Positions 44,590 through 56,138 of a DNA stretch of 64,000 bases are shown in pieces (the stretch's first letter is position 1; every line of letters begins with the position of its first letter). The stretch spans positions 105,019,563-105,083,562 of the forward strand of contig CM041297.1 in the NCBI GenBank assembly GCA_023052935.1, read 5' to 3'. The notes below the pieces were generated by a model. The model made no database searches. It saw only the letters and a list, made by a program, of their open reading frames with translations, and was not told the origin of the DNA. The translations under genes were made by a program, and so were the position numbers. This DNA comes from Piezodorus guildinii (Eukaryota > Arthropoda > Insecta > Hemiptera > Pentatomidae).

Positions 44590-46307
44590 CAGATCGCCGC
44601 TCCTAGAACTTCTATTGTAGACAATTGAAGCAGGAGTTGGCGACCTTCCGTTCCCAGTTCTTTAATTCCTACCTCTCCTCTCTGTCAGCTAGTGATAATT
44701 CCCTGTGGAATGTCACGAAGAAGATTTTAAAATCCCATCAAGTTTCCCATCCTCTCCGGCGTGGTGATGACTCCTAGGCTGCGTCTGATGAAGATGAAGC
44801 CGAGGAATTCGCCATACACCTCTCCAAAGTATTCACTCCTCACCCGGAATCCCAAAGCAATCATACCGCAGCAGTACAAGACTTCCTTTTGTCACCAATA
44901 CCTCTTTCCCTACCTCCTAAAGCTATTAATCCCTCTGAGGTTAAATATCTTCTCCAGAAACTGACCCTCCGTAAATCCCCTCGGCATGATCTCCTTACCC
45001 CCCAGATCCTCCGTCAACTTCCGCAGAAAGCTATTATATTCCTTACCTATATCTACAACTGCATCCTACGCACCACCTATTTTCCTCTCTTGTGGAAACA
45101 TTCCACAATCATTCTCTTCCTAAAACCAGGTAAACCTTCCAGCAACACTTCATCCTACAGACCTATTAGTCTACTCCCCATCCTCTCAAAAGTCTTTGAA
45201 AAACTCCTTCTAAAACGAATCCTGCCTATATTAGAATCACAAAATCTTCCTTCCCATCAGTTTGGTTTCCGTGCTCATCATTCCACTGTTCAACAAGGAC
45301 TCCGAGTTGTAGACCATATTTCCTCAGCCCTTGAATGCAAAGAGTATTGTTCTGGTGCGTTTCTGGACATAGCGCAAGCTTTTGACCGGGTATGGCACGC
45401 CGGATTACTCTTCAAGCTTAAAACGCATTTACCTTAGTCTCTATACCTCATTCTACGATCCTATCTCTCAAACTGCTCCTTCCGAGTTCGCTGTGGTGTA
45501 GAATTTTCTAACTTTTATCCCATTGAGGCCGGTGTTCCTTAAGGCAGCGTATTGGGACCCGTCCTCTACATCCTTTACACTGCTGATATTCCTAATCATC
45601 CTGACACCTTTCTGGCAACATTTGCAGATGACACCGCCATCCTATCATCCAATTCCGATCCTGAAATAACATCCTTAATCCTGCAAAGACACCTTTGTCT
45701 TATCGAGGACTGGTGTAATGCTTGGCGTATTAAGGTTAATGAAAGCAAATGCACCCACGTCACCTTCACCCTTCGACGCAAATCCTGTCCAATGGCTCAT
45801 TTCAATTCCATACCGCTTCCTTCCTCAGACACAGTCCGGTATCTTGGCTTACTACTAGACAAAAGATTGACGTGGAACCCACATACAAGACTTAAACGAA
45901 AAGAACTCAACAGACGATTCGGACAGTTATACAGACTACTAAACAGAAAATCTAAGCTTACAGTTGACAACAAATTATTACTTTACAAGACAATACTGAA
46001 GCCAATGTGGACCTACGGACATGAACTGTGGGGGACAGCCAAAAGTTCTAACATCAAATGCATTCAATCCTTTCAATCCAAAGTCCTCCGAACAATAGTA
46101 AATGCTCCTTATTATATCTCCAACTATACCTTACACCACGACCTTAATGTTCCATTTATTTCAGACCTGATTCCATCTAAATTTCCCAAATTCCACCAGA
46201 ACCTCATTCATCATCCTAATCCTCTAGCACAATCCCTATCCAGCTCCACTCATCCATACAATCCTCCTAGTAGGTTGAAACGGCAGTGGCCCCGAGACAT
46301 ATTGTAA
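44590..46307 (+). pseudogene. Jockey-A reverse transcriptase with nonsense changes
   Basis: The frame is kept for over 1.7 kb with no frameshift but has four stops: TAG at 44604, TAG at 44775 (Trp in the intact copy), TAG at 45435 (Gln), and TAA at 45540 (Gln of GVPQGS). The rest is intact, including FLDIAQAFDRVWH, FADDTAILS and the C-terminal QWPRDIL. Compared with the intact ORF2 at 6517 the protein is very similar throughout. Confidence 0.9.
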
Positions 46308-46318
46308 ACATCTATTCT

Positions 46319-46345
46319 GGAGTTCTGACACTGGTCAGATTCTCC
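46319..46345 (+). ncRNA. Post-ORF2 stem-loop, Jockey-A copy
   Basis: Begins 12 bases after the ORF2 stop. Outer stem GGAG/CTCC; inner stem CTGAC/GTCAG; loop ACTG. Two inner base pairs differ from CTAGC/GCTAG at 23252, and both strands of the stem changed together. Confidence 0.65.
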
Positions 46346-46764
46346 TCTCATGTGCGGTGTGATTGTGGCTGTGGCGCCCTCACTTAGCTTCCGCTGGCTC
46401 TCACCAGTGATGCGGCTGAGAGGGAGGCGCTGGGATCCTTTGGACTCTGCTTGTCCTTCCACAAGTGGGGGGACAGGCCCCGTCTGGGGTTCCCGAGCTG
46501 ATTGTAAATATTGTACATAGGTATGAATGTGACATGATTTGTTTATTTATTTGTTAACCTCATTTATTTGTATTTATTTTGTCTATAAATTTTGTTATTG
46601 TATACGTATATTTATTTTTATTTTATTTTATGTAATTTGACTTTCCTTTTGTTTATATTGTAAATATTGCATGAATGAGATCCTGTAGCACTATTATTAT
46701 TGTCTATTATGACAAATTGTAATATAGACGAATAAAAAAAAAAAAAAAAAAAAAATTGGGAAAT

Positions 46765-47639
46765 GAAAAGAAGTATTATTTCACCCATAAATATTATTAT
46801 AAAATCCGTGGAACCTTCAATCATAAATAATGAACATCAAAATAAAAAATGTTTGAAAAAAAAGCGCTGCAAATTATAAAACAATAGTTTATTATTTCCA
46901 AATAACTATATTAGGGTATGACTGTTTATATAGCTGTTTATAGGCAATTAACTAATATGGAATGCAATAAATAATTGAAAGGAAAATGGCATATCACCAC
47001 TGCTATATCTTTGCTAGTTCTGAATTAATTTCAATGATTCTTCTTCTTTGGTATTTATTTATTTATGAATGAGGAATAACAGATTTTTTAAAATTCGTTT
47101 TCCGGGTTCTTCCTCAAAGTCTGAGGGGATAAATTATTTTTCAGTCTATTACAAAGGTTCATTATTGAAAATAATAAACCAAAAGAAGCAGTAATATATT
47201 TATAAGCAAAAAAAAAAATTAAAACATTCATGCCATGAGTTATCAAAACAACTTAATTGTATAAAATGCCAATGTAAAAGTCATTTCGAAAACGTTTTTA
47301 AGAAAAAGCTGACGAAAAATTACGTACAGATTGTTTTGAAATTACACGAAAAAACATATTAATTTTAAAAATCATTCACAATAAACTTATAATTTTAAGG
47401 CCCATTTGTGTAAGACATCATATTTTATTTGTGTAATAATAAATGTGTACCACTATACTACCTTTTAGAAGTCATCGATCAAGTATTTACCCCTTTTTAT
47501 CCCCTGGAAAGGATAAAGACTGCTGGTGTGAGGCCTTTTCTAACGTGGTCGTAACACTCTTATACCAAAATAAGTATGACTATTCCTTCAGCCTTCCCAT
47601 CTCCATACAAATCAAGAACTAGGATCAAGTGAATTGGAA
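46765..47639. other. AT-rich DNA, no gene seen
   Basis: No recognisable coding sequence, RNA gene or repeat. Confidence 0.45.
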
Positions 47640-48545
47640 GTATATTTAATTTTAAATCTTCCTGTTTAGACATATTTTAGTGCTAGCCACCATGCTACAG
47701 TTGATCTCCAGTAAGATGAGGTTCTACATTTACTTCTGGATCGTCCCATATTTTTTAATATTATCATAAATGGACTTGTTCGAGAATGTAATACAGGCAA
47801 TATCACGATCATTCCAATTTATGCGTACTGATTTTATAGTTTCGATCAGTGGTTGTTATAACAGAGTAAATTATTATATATTTTACCAGATTAGCACCTC
47901 TATTCACTAAACCAACTCTATTCCGCCACTCGATTCTACGAAGAATTAAAGTGGCTTTATCATTCTTACAGTGGCGACGTGACTCTCGCAAGTACTTCCT
48001 GGCTTCCTTCTTCTATCAAGTTATGCCATCCCGGCTATCTCTGATCTCTCATTATTCAAATCCTCAATCCATTTCCCCATCACTCGTATGCGGGCTTCTG
48101 ATTTAAATATTGCGCCCCATCGAACCGCCGCTTTTGAAAGACCTTTCATGATCCGATTTTCTTTCATATAGAACTCTGTACCTTCTGATATCCGTAATTC
48201 TAATACCCTTTTAATTTTTTATTGTTTTTTTTTTTTAAATAAGTAAGAATTGTATTTTATTTTTTAGTCTAGGTTATATATAGGAACATGATAATTATTT
48301 ATTTATTATATTCTTTAACCATCAGTAATATTTTTTACAAATATTTTCACAGCCATTAGTTTTCGAAGCTATATATTGGTTTATTATATTTTTCTTTTGG
48401 TCTTTTGTCTTATTTTTTACTTATTATTATTCACAGTGTATTTCTTCTTTTTTTTTTTTTTTTAATCTTACTCTAAGAAAGTAAATCTCACATTATTATA
48501 TTTAGTATTATTTTAAAGGGACTTTTCCCAGAATAAATAATTAAA
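47640..48545 (+). pseudogene. Decayed LINE ORF2 C-terminus and 3' end
   Basis: Readable pieces include SILRRIKVALSFLQWRRDSR, TRMRASDLNIAPHRTAAFER, and NSVPSDIRNSNTL after a stop that replaces Trp in the usual LWNSVP motif. This is the C-terminal pattern of LINE reverse transcriptases. The 3' end has the hairpin GGGA/TCCC and AGAATAAATAA, as at 13393, so it is probably the same family. The upstream boundary is uncertain. Confidence 0.5.
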
Positions 48546-48596
48546 TTATTATCCACTAAACTCAGATATTCTCCACCATAAGACTCAAGACGTCTA

Positions 48597-50128
48597 AAAA
48601 CTCCACGTCAAAAGTATTGCAACACCCATAATTCTCGATATTTTCTTGGTTTTCACCTTTTGATTAAGGTCAAAGGTAATTATAATAATATTATTTGTCA
48701 AATGAGAGATATTAGGAATTAGACATAGCATTTTTATTTACTGTTTACTGACAAACGATGGTATTTTGTTTCATTCATTTCAAATTTCCTTTCAGTTCAT
48801 GTTTATCTTTCGTTTGCCTCAAGTCGGTTCTCTTAATTCTAGTTAAAACAATTAATTTTGTTCACAATAAATCGTTTGAGTCACGAAGATTCGGTCAGAA
48901 TCATTACACTTTATGAAGAAGGCAAATCATTGCTTTATATTGCGAATTGCCTTGGGATTCACTATTCTACCGTTTCAAGGACCATAAAAAGTTACAGGGA
49001 GATAAGTAGTCATTCGAAACGACCAACGACAGGGCGTCCCAGGGTTACTAACTCCATAGATGACCGCTTCATTAAAATACAAGCACTTCAGAAGCGTAAT
49101 TCTACTGCGTCTTCCATTAAAAACTTGATCGCTGGTGTTCGACCGTTATCAATCTAGGAGCCAACGGTCATTAGAAGACTGAAAGAATCCAAACCTGAGG
49201 TCAAGAAGGCCAGTGTAAGGTTCTCTTCTCACCGCAGAACACCGTGTAAAAAGATTAAGATTTCCAAGGGAACACCAATCTTGGACTATGGAGGAATAGA
49301 AAAAAGTTTTATTCACTGATGAGACGAGAGTGGCCCTTAACAGCCTAGATGGCCGTGAAAGGGTTTGGAGAAGGCCTGGAGAACGGTGTAGTCAGTGCTG
49401 CACGTTAGAAACTGAGCCATTTGAAGGGGGTTCTATCATGCTCTCAGGTGGCGTATCTTGGAAGGCGCGCACCGAGTTAGTGACAATCCAAGGAGGGGTT
49501 TTGAATGCTTTGAGGTATGTAGAAATGATTCTTGAAGATCATGCAGAGCCTTTTATGCCATTCATAGGCTCTGAATTATTGCTCATGCATGATAATACTC
49601 GTCTTCACAAGGCAAGATGTGTTTCTGAATACCTGTACACCACGAATATTCACACTATTGATTGGCCAGCAATAATTCCTGACCTTAACCCAATCGAACA
49701 CGTGTGGAATTATCTCAAAAGAGGTTTGGTCCACGAAATTCACCTCCTACTTAAAAATATTCCTGCCCTTAAAATGCTAAAGACAGCTGAGTTGGAGTGG
49801 GACATTATACCCCAAGATTTTCTTAAAAATCTTTTTAAAAGTATGCCAAGACGGGTAAAAGCAGTCATTCAAGCAAGAGGGGGCAATACAACTTTTTAAG
49901 TGTAAATTAAAATTGTAATTTGAAAGTTGAAATTGTAAAAAAATAAAATTTAAAATGTAAGTTTTCTAATTTTTTTGTTATTGGAAGAAATATTGTAATT
50001 TATTTTAATAAAACCGATTATTTCCAGTTTAAAAATGTTTTACATTGATTTCTTTCTTTGTTATAAAAAAGAACGTTTTTGTAAAATTCAAATATTTCTA
50101 AGTGTTGCAATACTTTTGAGGAGGAGTT
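48597..50128 (+). mobile_element. Tc1-type DNA transposon
   Basis: About 1.5 kb between TA dinucleotides (48595-48596 and 50129-50130). The ends are imperfect inverted repeats sharing TCAAAAGTATTGCAACAC. Inside is a decayed transposase. Confidence 0.85.
48858..49899 (+). pseudogene. Tc1-type transposase, broken
   Basis: The N-terminal part holds a helix-turn-helix (SVRIITLYEEGKSLLYIANC and HYSTVSRTIK) that would bind the ends. It is stopped by TAG near 49156, followed by a frameshift and a further TAG in the sequence for WTMEE-KK (Trp expected). From about 49290 the catalytic part is intact: FTDET, LMHDNTRLHK, and PDLNPIEHVW, with 34 residues between the second Asp and the Glu, the D34E arrangement of the Tc1 group. 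The C-terminus is complete. No ATG opens the conserved N-terminal frame, and the second piece begins in frame, not at a real start. Confidence 0.9.
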
Positions 50129-50844
50129 TATTATCCAGGACACTTTCTTCTTGGAATTATCAAGTACGAGAAGGATATTTCACTAAGGAATGATTAATTA
50201 TCTGTTTTATAAGATATATGATGGAAATATCATTAATTGTGAACAAGTATAAACGAAAGAGAGGTATAGAGGGATGATAGAGACAGAATAGTACTGCACT
50301 CTGCTAATTAATGCTAGGTCTTATTGACAGTTTCCTCATGGGACATTCTGGGTTTCTCTCCAGTCGTGTTCTCTCCATTTCCTGGAACTGGCTGGTGTGT
50401 TCATCAATTCCAGTAGAGATCGAAACCATTTCTATAGGAAATGCTGTAATTGTGTCATAAAAAAAAATACCTTGCTGGCTAAAATCAATTTTAGAATTTT
50501 TAGGAAAATTAAAATGAAAAAAAGAATTATGTTGTTTCTTTAATTTATATTTAATAATGTTACAATAAAGATTTTTATTTTCAACAACCGCTTACGTTAA
50601 TAAACTGTATTTTTTGTCACTGTCCATTAACTGCAATAACTTAGTGTGTTAGGAAACTTTATTTCTAAAATCTTTAGCTTTTTAACGAAATATTACTATT
50701 ATATTATGTCCATGCAAAAAATAAATAAAAACAAATAATAAAAAAAAAAAGTATTAGAAATGTATTTATTTCAGGGAATAAATTTATTTTGAGGTTCTTT
50801 TTAAATAAAACATGTGATCCTTATTTTTCACTCAACAGTCTTTC
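50129..50844. other. AT-rich DNA, no gene seen
   Basis: No recognisable feature. Confidence 0.45.
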
Positions 50845-51235
50845 TTTCACTTACCTATGCATGAAATGTATAGTAAGGGGAAAGAATTGGGATCGGGAAA
50901 ATTTTCGAATTCCAGTTTTCAAGGGAAATACTCGTTTTAGGGTCCCCTGAGTCGAAATAACCAAGTCCCGCAAAAAGGTGTGTTTGTCCGTGTGTCTGTG
51001 TTTGTGTGTGGGTGTGTGTAGAAACTCTATAGAAAAAACGAAAAGTCGTGCGGAACTGAAATTTTATATTTAAGACTACTATACGCCCGAGATGTCACAG
51101 CAACTTTTTCACTAAAATAGGCTGACCGGAAGTGCTACATTATCCCATACATTTAACACTTGTTTACGATTTTCTCAAAAACGGCTCTATCGATTTTAAT
51201 TAAACTCGCTATATCGGAATGTGCCTGAAAATAAA
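50845..51235 (-). mobile_element. Family X repeat, right-half copy
   Basis: Starts with the family's terminal CTTTCACTTACCTATG and runs through TTTAGGGTCCCCTGAGTCG, a TG tract and TTTACGATTTTCTCAAAAAC, then stops. The left half is missing. Confidence 0.65.
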
Positions 51236-52211
51236 AATGTATCCCTCAAAATGCGAAAAATCGTGAAAATGCTTGGTAACATTTAAAGACCAGAAGGTTT
51301 GATGAAACAAATCCTTGGGGTAACTTGGGGGTTATATAGTATTTCGTTATTGAATATGGGCATACATTTACAAATTGCAAAATTAACACTGCAGGTGAGA
51401 TTGCAATGTATATTCGATAACGAGTTTGGAAATATAATGTCCTAGCTGTCTCAGCAATGTCCATTGTTAGATAAAAGAAAACATACTTTGCTCTAAATAC
51501 ACCTTGAACACAATAAATGACCAGCAAATAAAGATAACCCCACTGCCGGGTAATAGGCACTAGTGTGAACAGGGATGATTCACTCATTTACTATTTATTT
51601 GTAAACACAGTATGATTGGAAATATTAGTATTAAGGGTCTAGCCAAATAATAATAAAATAGGGAAGCACTGGAAAATTCCAAACTTTTGACTAGACTTTT
51701 GTCTACCTAAATTGGTTTTTTTGCCATGTGTGCACCGCTGAAATACTTTGTACTTGGCCGATATCAGAACGTGTTTATTACTGAATACATTACTCCAGAT
51801 ACTATTTAAACTTAACTTGGCAGTCTGTACTTTTTCTTTAAAATGCTCATGAAGTGATAAATTATTTGTTTCTGATAGTATCGACGTTTAATTTTCCTGG
51901 AAGAGATAAATATTGGCGGTTGGTGACAAAGACTAAGACAATTACCGTAGAAATTAGCGCTGCCCCAGTTGGATAGGGGACCCTTTGATCTTGACGAGAG
52001 GGATAGATGCAAATTGGTTTTGCTAATCCTAAGGATATGGACGTGCCCTCTCTATCACCCTATCACCTCTCCTCTAATCCGATTGGCTAACTTTTTGGAG
52101 TCCCTACGAGGCTTCGAAGGCAGTGTTACAAACAATTTCCTGTGTTTGAGAGTGTATGTAAGCAATAATCAACCAATTCATAACTATAAATGATCAAACG
52201 AAGAACCGATT
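51236..52211. other. No gene recognised
   Basis: A minus-strand frame of 113 codons (51246-51587) has no recognisable motif. Its hydrophobic content comes from T/A-rich codons, and I do not support it as a gene. 51950-52110 is less AT-rich without clear content. Confidence 0.3.
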
Positions 52212-52254
52212 GAAAAAAACAACTTTATTCTGGGACAAATTCTCTTAACCCTCG
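52212..52254 (-). mobile_element. LINE 3' tail of the GGGAC-hairpin family
   Basis: Minus strand: a diverged hairpin before TCCCAGAATAAAG, as at 13393 and 48515. It is cut at TTAA by the next element. Confidence 0.45.
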
Positions 52255-52330
52255 GATGAGTATTTCCGAGTAGTATATAGTAAGGTGGGGGTCGGATGCG
52301 ACCCGCTACTTTCAGGAAAAAGTTTAAGTT
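52255..52330 (+). mobile_element. piggyBac-like terminal sequence at TTAA
   Basis: TTAA at 52255-52258 is followed by CCCTCGGATGAG and then GGGGGTCGGATGCGACCCGC, a short palindrome. piggyBac elements insert at TTAA and begin with CCC. The TTAA is part of the interrupted LINE tail (CTTAAG in the other copies). The partner end was not found. A family X copy lies just inside. Confidence 0.4.
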
Positions 52331-52509
52331 TTTTGGGGGATTAATTTTAATACTATTGCATACTATTTATTGTAATCAACCAAAATAATAGTTAATACCA
52401 GATATAAACATTTGGATTCATATAACTGTTAATGAATTAATTAATCTAGCTTGAACAAATATTGTCTAACGGCTAAGAAATAAAACAAAATATAAAGAAT
52501 AAAAAATCT

Positions 52510-53393
52510 GTTACGCGCAACACACGACTTCCACTTACCTCCGTTATTTATATCAATTTTGGAATTTTTAAACAAATTTAGAAAGCAAAATAATTTGTAA
52601 AAGAATTATTTACATTATATTTAAATTACACATTCAAGAAACATGTGTTTTATTAAATAATCTATTATATTATTATCTACGAGAATCAGTTTCTTTTATC
52701 GGCTTTTCATCACTCTCCGTTACTTTTACAATCGTATGTATATGATAATACTTTTTCTAAAATCTTTGGCATTTTAACGGTATATTATACATGTATATTA
52801 CTGTTCCTAAGTTCAAAAATGAAAAATTACATTAAATTTTTATTTTTCAGTTATCTCCTTCAGATGGTTAACGAATTCGCTCAACTTATATATTTACCTG
52901 ATTTTTATCAATGATAATCAGATGATATGGCCAATTTTATAAACACTGCAAATTAAAGCTACTTTAGACGAAGACAATATCAGCATTTAACCACTGTCAG
53001 ACTATTTCAATCAGAATGAAACCTACATAATGTTAAAGCCTATTGAATTTTTCATTGATTTAGCGAGTTCAGTCATAATTATTATAGCCGTTTTTGAAAA
53101 AACGTAAAATGGTGCAAAATGCATGGTTTAAAGTGGCTCTTCTGGTAAGCTGATTTTAATGAACAAAGTTTTGTAACGTCACGGTTGTCTTAAATATGAA
53201 ATTTCAGTTTCATAGGACTTTCCGTTTATGCGGAGAAGTTACCACACACACAGACCTTTTTGCGGGACTTGGTTATTTGTGCTCAATTGACCCTAAAACG
53301 TGTATTTCCGTTGAAAACTGGAATTCGAAAATTTTCACGATCGCAATACTTCCCCTTACTCTGTATTTAATATATAGGTAAGTGAAAGTAAAG
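52510..53393 (+). mobile_element. Family X repeat, complete copy
   Basis: The best complete copy, about 0.88 kb. The left end has CGCAACACACGACTTCCACTT and ACCT; the right end has TATAGGTAAGTGAAAGTAAAG. The ends are short inverted repeats (consensus ACTTTCACTTACCT). Internal order is as in the other copies. No shared open frame and no target-site duplication were recognised. Confidence 0.7.
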
Positions 53394-53433
53394 AATAGCT
53401 AAATGGACAAACAAAACTTGTGAAAAGCTAAAT

Positions 53434-53615
53434 CTAAATTAGTAATGTATCACAAGCATCTTCCAGATTATTATTGATATTTATTTGAACGCAATCTTCG
53501 TCTTCGGAATTCGACACATCAGACAGAAAAGCCTCACTGTCGGATCCTCTTGCTGAAGTTGTATTTCTTCTAAAGCCTGTTATGCAGTTGAAAAACTAAA
53601 CTTTTTCCTCTCCAT
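53434..53615 (-). pseudogene. Acidic fragment, possible piggyBac transposase N-terminus
   Basis: Starts MERKKFSFSTA, has a stop, then shifts frame to GSDSEAFLSDVSNSEDEDC. The acidic Ser/Asp/Glu stretch resembles N-termini of piggyBac-type transposases. It fits the TTAA end at 52255, with family X inserted between. No catalytic domain is present. Confidence 0.3.
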
Positions 53616-54479
53616 AATAGTTCATATAAATATATAAATAAGATCTAAACGTTTAAAAATTGTTTTAAGATTCAATTTAAACTAATTTAACTAATTATTA
53701 TTTTTTTTTTTTTGTAATTTATTGTAAATACCTCTACATCGTTGACTATTAGACATAAAAAATATTCTTTTTCACTGAAATATGGTATAAAAGACATTTT
53801 TTTGATGGCATTGTCAGCCTTTTTTTAGGAAATACCATTAATTAGATTTGGGAACTATCCTGGCGATAGATCACCTCTTAATTGAAGTTTTTATTGAAAC
53901 TATCTATCGTTTTCGCAGTTTAATTAAAACCTATAATAAGATAGATGGAATCTTTGGAATGAAAAAGTTTCCGATATTGTTTATTATAAAAAACTTCATT
54001 ATAATCTGTGTAAGTTGCTTTAAAGATTTCAATTAAAGTTGCTGGAGGATTGGCCCCTCCAAGTTGGGAGTTTCCTTCTGGCCTTCCATGTGGAAAATTG
54101 TTCTTGGAGTTGTGTTACTATCACTCTACTTCCTCGGCTGGGGCCGAATCGGCAAGATCGGATTACTTTCCAGTTGGTAAAAGTTTCCAGTTTGCCGACT
54201 TACTGAAAAAGAAAATCTAAAGGAGCCACCTCACCTTTCTTTATTCGATAAACTTTTATGATTCGGGAATAATTAACTGTACTGTTTTTTTGATAGAGTC
54301 CTTAACTGAAATCGGATTTTTGTTCTACGTGTTTCTCCGTTTTATCTTAAAATGTCATGATTAGTTTAGTACTACGAGCCAACTTATATTGAAGGTCATT
54401 TTTTATTATATTAATTAGTTTTTACTAAACTGTGAGAAAGGAGACACCCTTTTCATGGCACACTCAGCCTATTTTTGAG
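53616..54479. other. No gene seen
   Basis: No recognisable coding sequence or repeat. 54050-54180 is less AT-rich without content that I recognise. Confidence 0.4.
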
Positions 54480-55165
54480 TAATGCCGTTAGTTAGCGAAT
54501 GAATGCGATCGCGGTGGCCTTAGATTATTCTAGAATACAACCAATAGAGAATTTCACCATAGCCTCTGATTCTTCGGGCGCTCTGACAGCGCTAGAAAAT
54601 GTGCATTCCAGTCACCCAAGATTTTTAAGAATCCTGGAACTAACCATATGGATGGCTGAAAATGGAAAAATAATTCATTATGTGTAGATACCGAGTCACA
54701 TGAGAATAATATGAAATGAAGTGGCAGATAAGGCTGCCAAAGAGGCTCTCACTCTCCCTGGTCGTGTTAGGGCACTGCTCACACCATCAGAGCTAGCGCG
54801 CCCTCTAGTAGAAAATATACTTAAAAAATTAAATGAAGCGTGGAAAAACAGCTATCCAAGGAATCTAAAAACCGTTAAGAAAAAGGCAAAGTCTTGGAAA
54901 ACCTCAAGTCGTATCAACCGCAGAGAGGAGGTTGATCGGACACACAGGGATAACACATGGCACTTAATATCTAAGGAATTGTTCCCAAGATGTCAGCGTT
55001 TAAACCCTGACAATTACTCACATTTTCGAAGAATGTCCCGTCTACACTAGACAATTAAACCAAAGGGGAATACCATATAATGTCGCGGTTGCGTTTGGAA
55101 ACGATGTAAATAGAATTATTAAATTGACAAATAATAATAATCGATATTGTTGGGCCGATATTACA
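54480..55165 (+). pseudogene. LINE RNase H and C-terminal fragment, broken
   Basis: The frame reads TIASDSSGALTALENVHSSH, then IPSHMRII and NEVADKAAKEALTL, the core of a LINE RNase H. Stops replace Trp before IPSH (TAG, 54685) and Gly before NEVAD (TGA, about 54712). After about 55020 the frame shifts to HFEECPVYTRQLNQRGIPYN and GNDVNRIIKL, the usual C-terminal segment of I-like LINEs. It is not joined to a reverse transcriptase, so this is a 5'-truncated or decayed copy. Confidence 0.75.
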
Positions 55166-56042
55166 CTGATATCGATAACGTTAGCGGATATCGATATCGA
55201 TATAGATTTCCTATCTCTAGTGGACAGTCATACACATACCGGTGCGCATGCGCCAGTCTAGATCATGTTACCAGGGTAATGAAATCAAAGCTTTTACCCC
55301 TGCCAAAAATCGCATAACGCGTCTAAAGAAGATTCCTCTTTAAAAAATTATATCCTCGTTAAGGGGAATACCCAAATCCAAATTTGAATGACTCCCTACA
55401 ATAAGAAACCTTCATCTAAATGTGTTTTTTAAAAATCTAAAATTGCTTTTTGTTATTACTGTAGACGAAATTCGATGAATTTACTCTGTTTAGATGAAAT
55501 AACTCTACGTAATTCAATGAATTTTGACAGAAACAACAATAGCGTCTAATATTACCCTCATAAGGCAGGGATCTCTCAACATTATAGCCAAGAGGCAATA
55601 CTGGCTCTCAGAAGACCTTATGACAAAAAGCATAGTGGCAATTAAATAAATAGATAACAATGCAACTAATAGAAAACTCGAACCAATTTTTATTAAAAAA
55701 TCTATGACTTCAGAATATAAAGACATTGCGTCCATTTTATTTGTTTTAATAATAAAATGCTAACTTATTTATTTTATTCAAAACGACCGCAGCTTTGAAT
55801 ATGTTCAATTTTAAAAATTCAAAATTTTAAAAATTTATTTGGCAAGATCTAAGACTAGTAACTTTCCCTTGGTTTCATAAGAAGCTCCTTCATCGTAATA
55901 ATTTTGTTAATTTTGATAGTTATATATTTATATTTCATATATACACAACAAATATTTATTGTGCCTTTGAGTTATATAGTTACTTTACATAGGATTCACT
56001 GTTATCAGCCGGCATTCTAACTTTCAGCGCTGCTATCACAAG
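55166..56042. other. No gene seen
   Basis: Near 55139-55207 there are repeated ATCGATA motifs (GATATCGATAACG and ATATCGATATCGATATAG), possibly the end of an unidentified MITE. The rest has no recognisable feature. Confidence 0.35.
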
Positions 56043-56124
56043 GACGAGGTGGCCGAGTGGTTAAGGCGTTGGACTGCTAATCCAATGTGCTCTGCACGCG
56101 TGGGTTCGAATCCCATCCTCGTCG
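56043..56124 (+). tRNA. tRNA-Ser (anticodon GCT)
   Basis: An 82-base gene with all expected parts. Acceptor stem GACGAGG/CCTCGTC pairs perfectly, followed by discriminator G. The D arm holds the A box TGGCCGAGTGGTTAAGGC. The anticodon stem TTGGA/TCCAA closes the loop CTGCTAA, anticodon GCT, which reads AGC and AGT codons. A long variable arm (TGTGCTCTGCACGC) is the mark of serine tRNAs. The T arm holds the B box GGGTTCGAATCCC. No CCA is encoded and no intron is present. A T run follows. It is the only likely functional host gene in the window. Confidence 0.96.
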
Positions 56125-56128
56125 AGAG

Positions 56129-56138
56129 TTTTTTTTTT
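56129..56138 (+). terminator. Pol III terminator of tRNA-Ser
   Basis: Run of ten T residues starting four bases after the mature tRNA end. Confidence 0.9.

Larger units (their letters stand above)
44589..46751 (+). mobile_element. 5'-truncated Jockey-A copy, 13-bp duplication
   Basis: Flanked by AAAATTGGGAAAT at 44576-44588 and 46752-46764. It contains ORF2 from the segment before the reverse transcriptase to the C-terminus, the post-ORF2 stem-loop, the 3' UTR, AATAAA and a poly(A) tail. Truncation removes ORF1 and the endonuclease. Confidence 0.9.

Noticed and set aside
51246..51587. 113-codon hydrophobic protein
   Set aside because: No homology signal by eye, and AT-rich codons give hydrophobic residues by chance.
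55139..55207. MITE with ATCGATA repeats
   Set aside because: Palindromic short motifs only; no clear paired ends or duplication.
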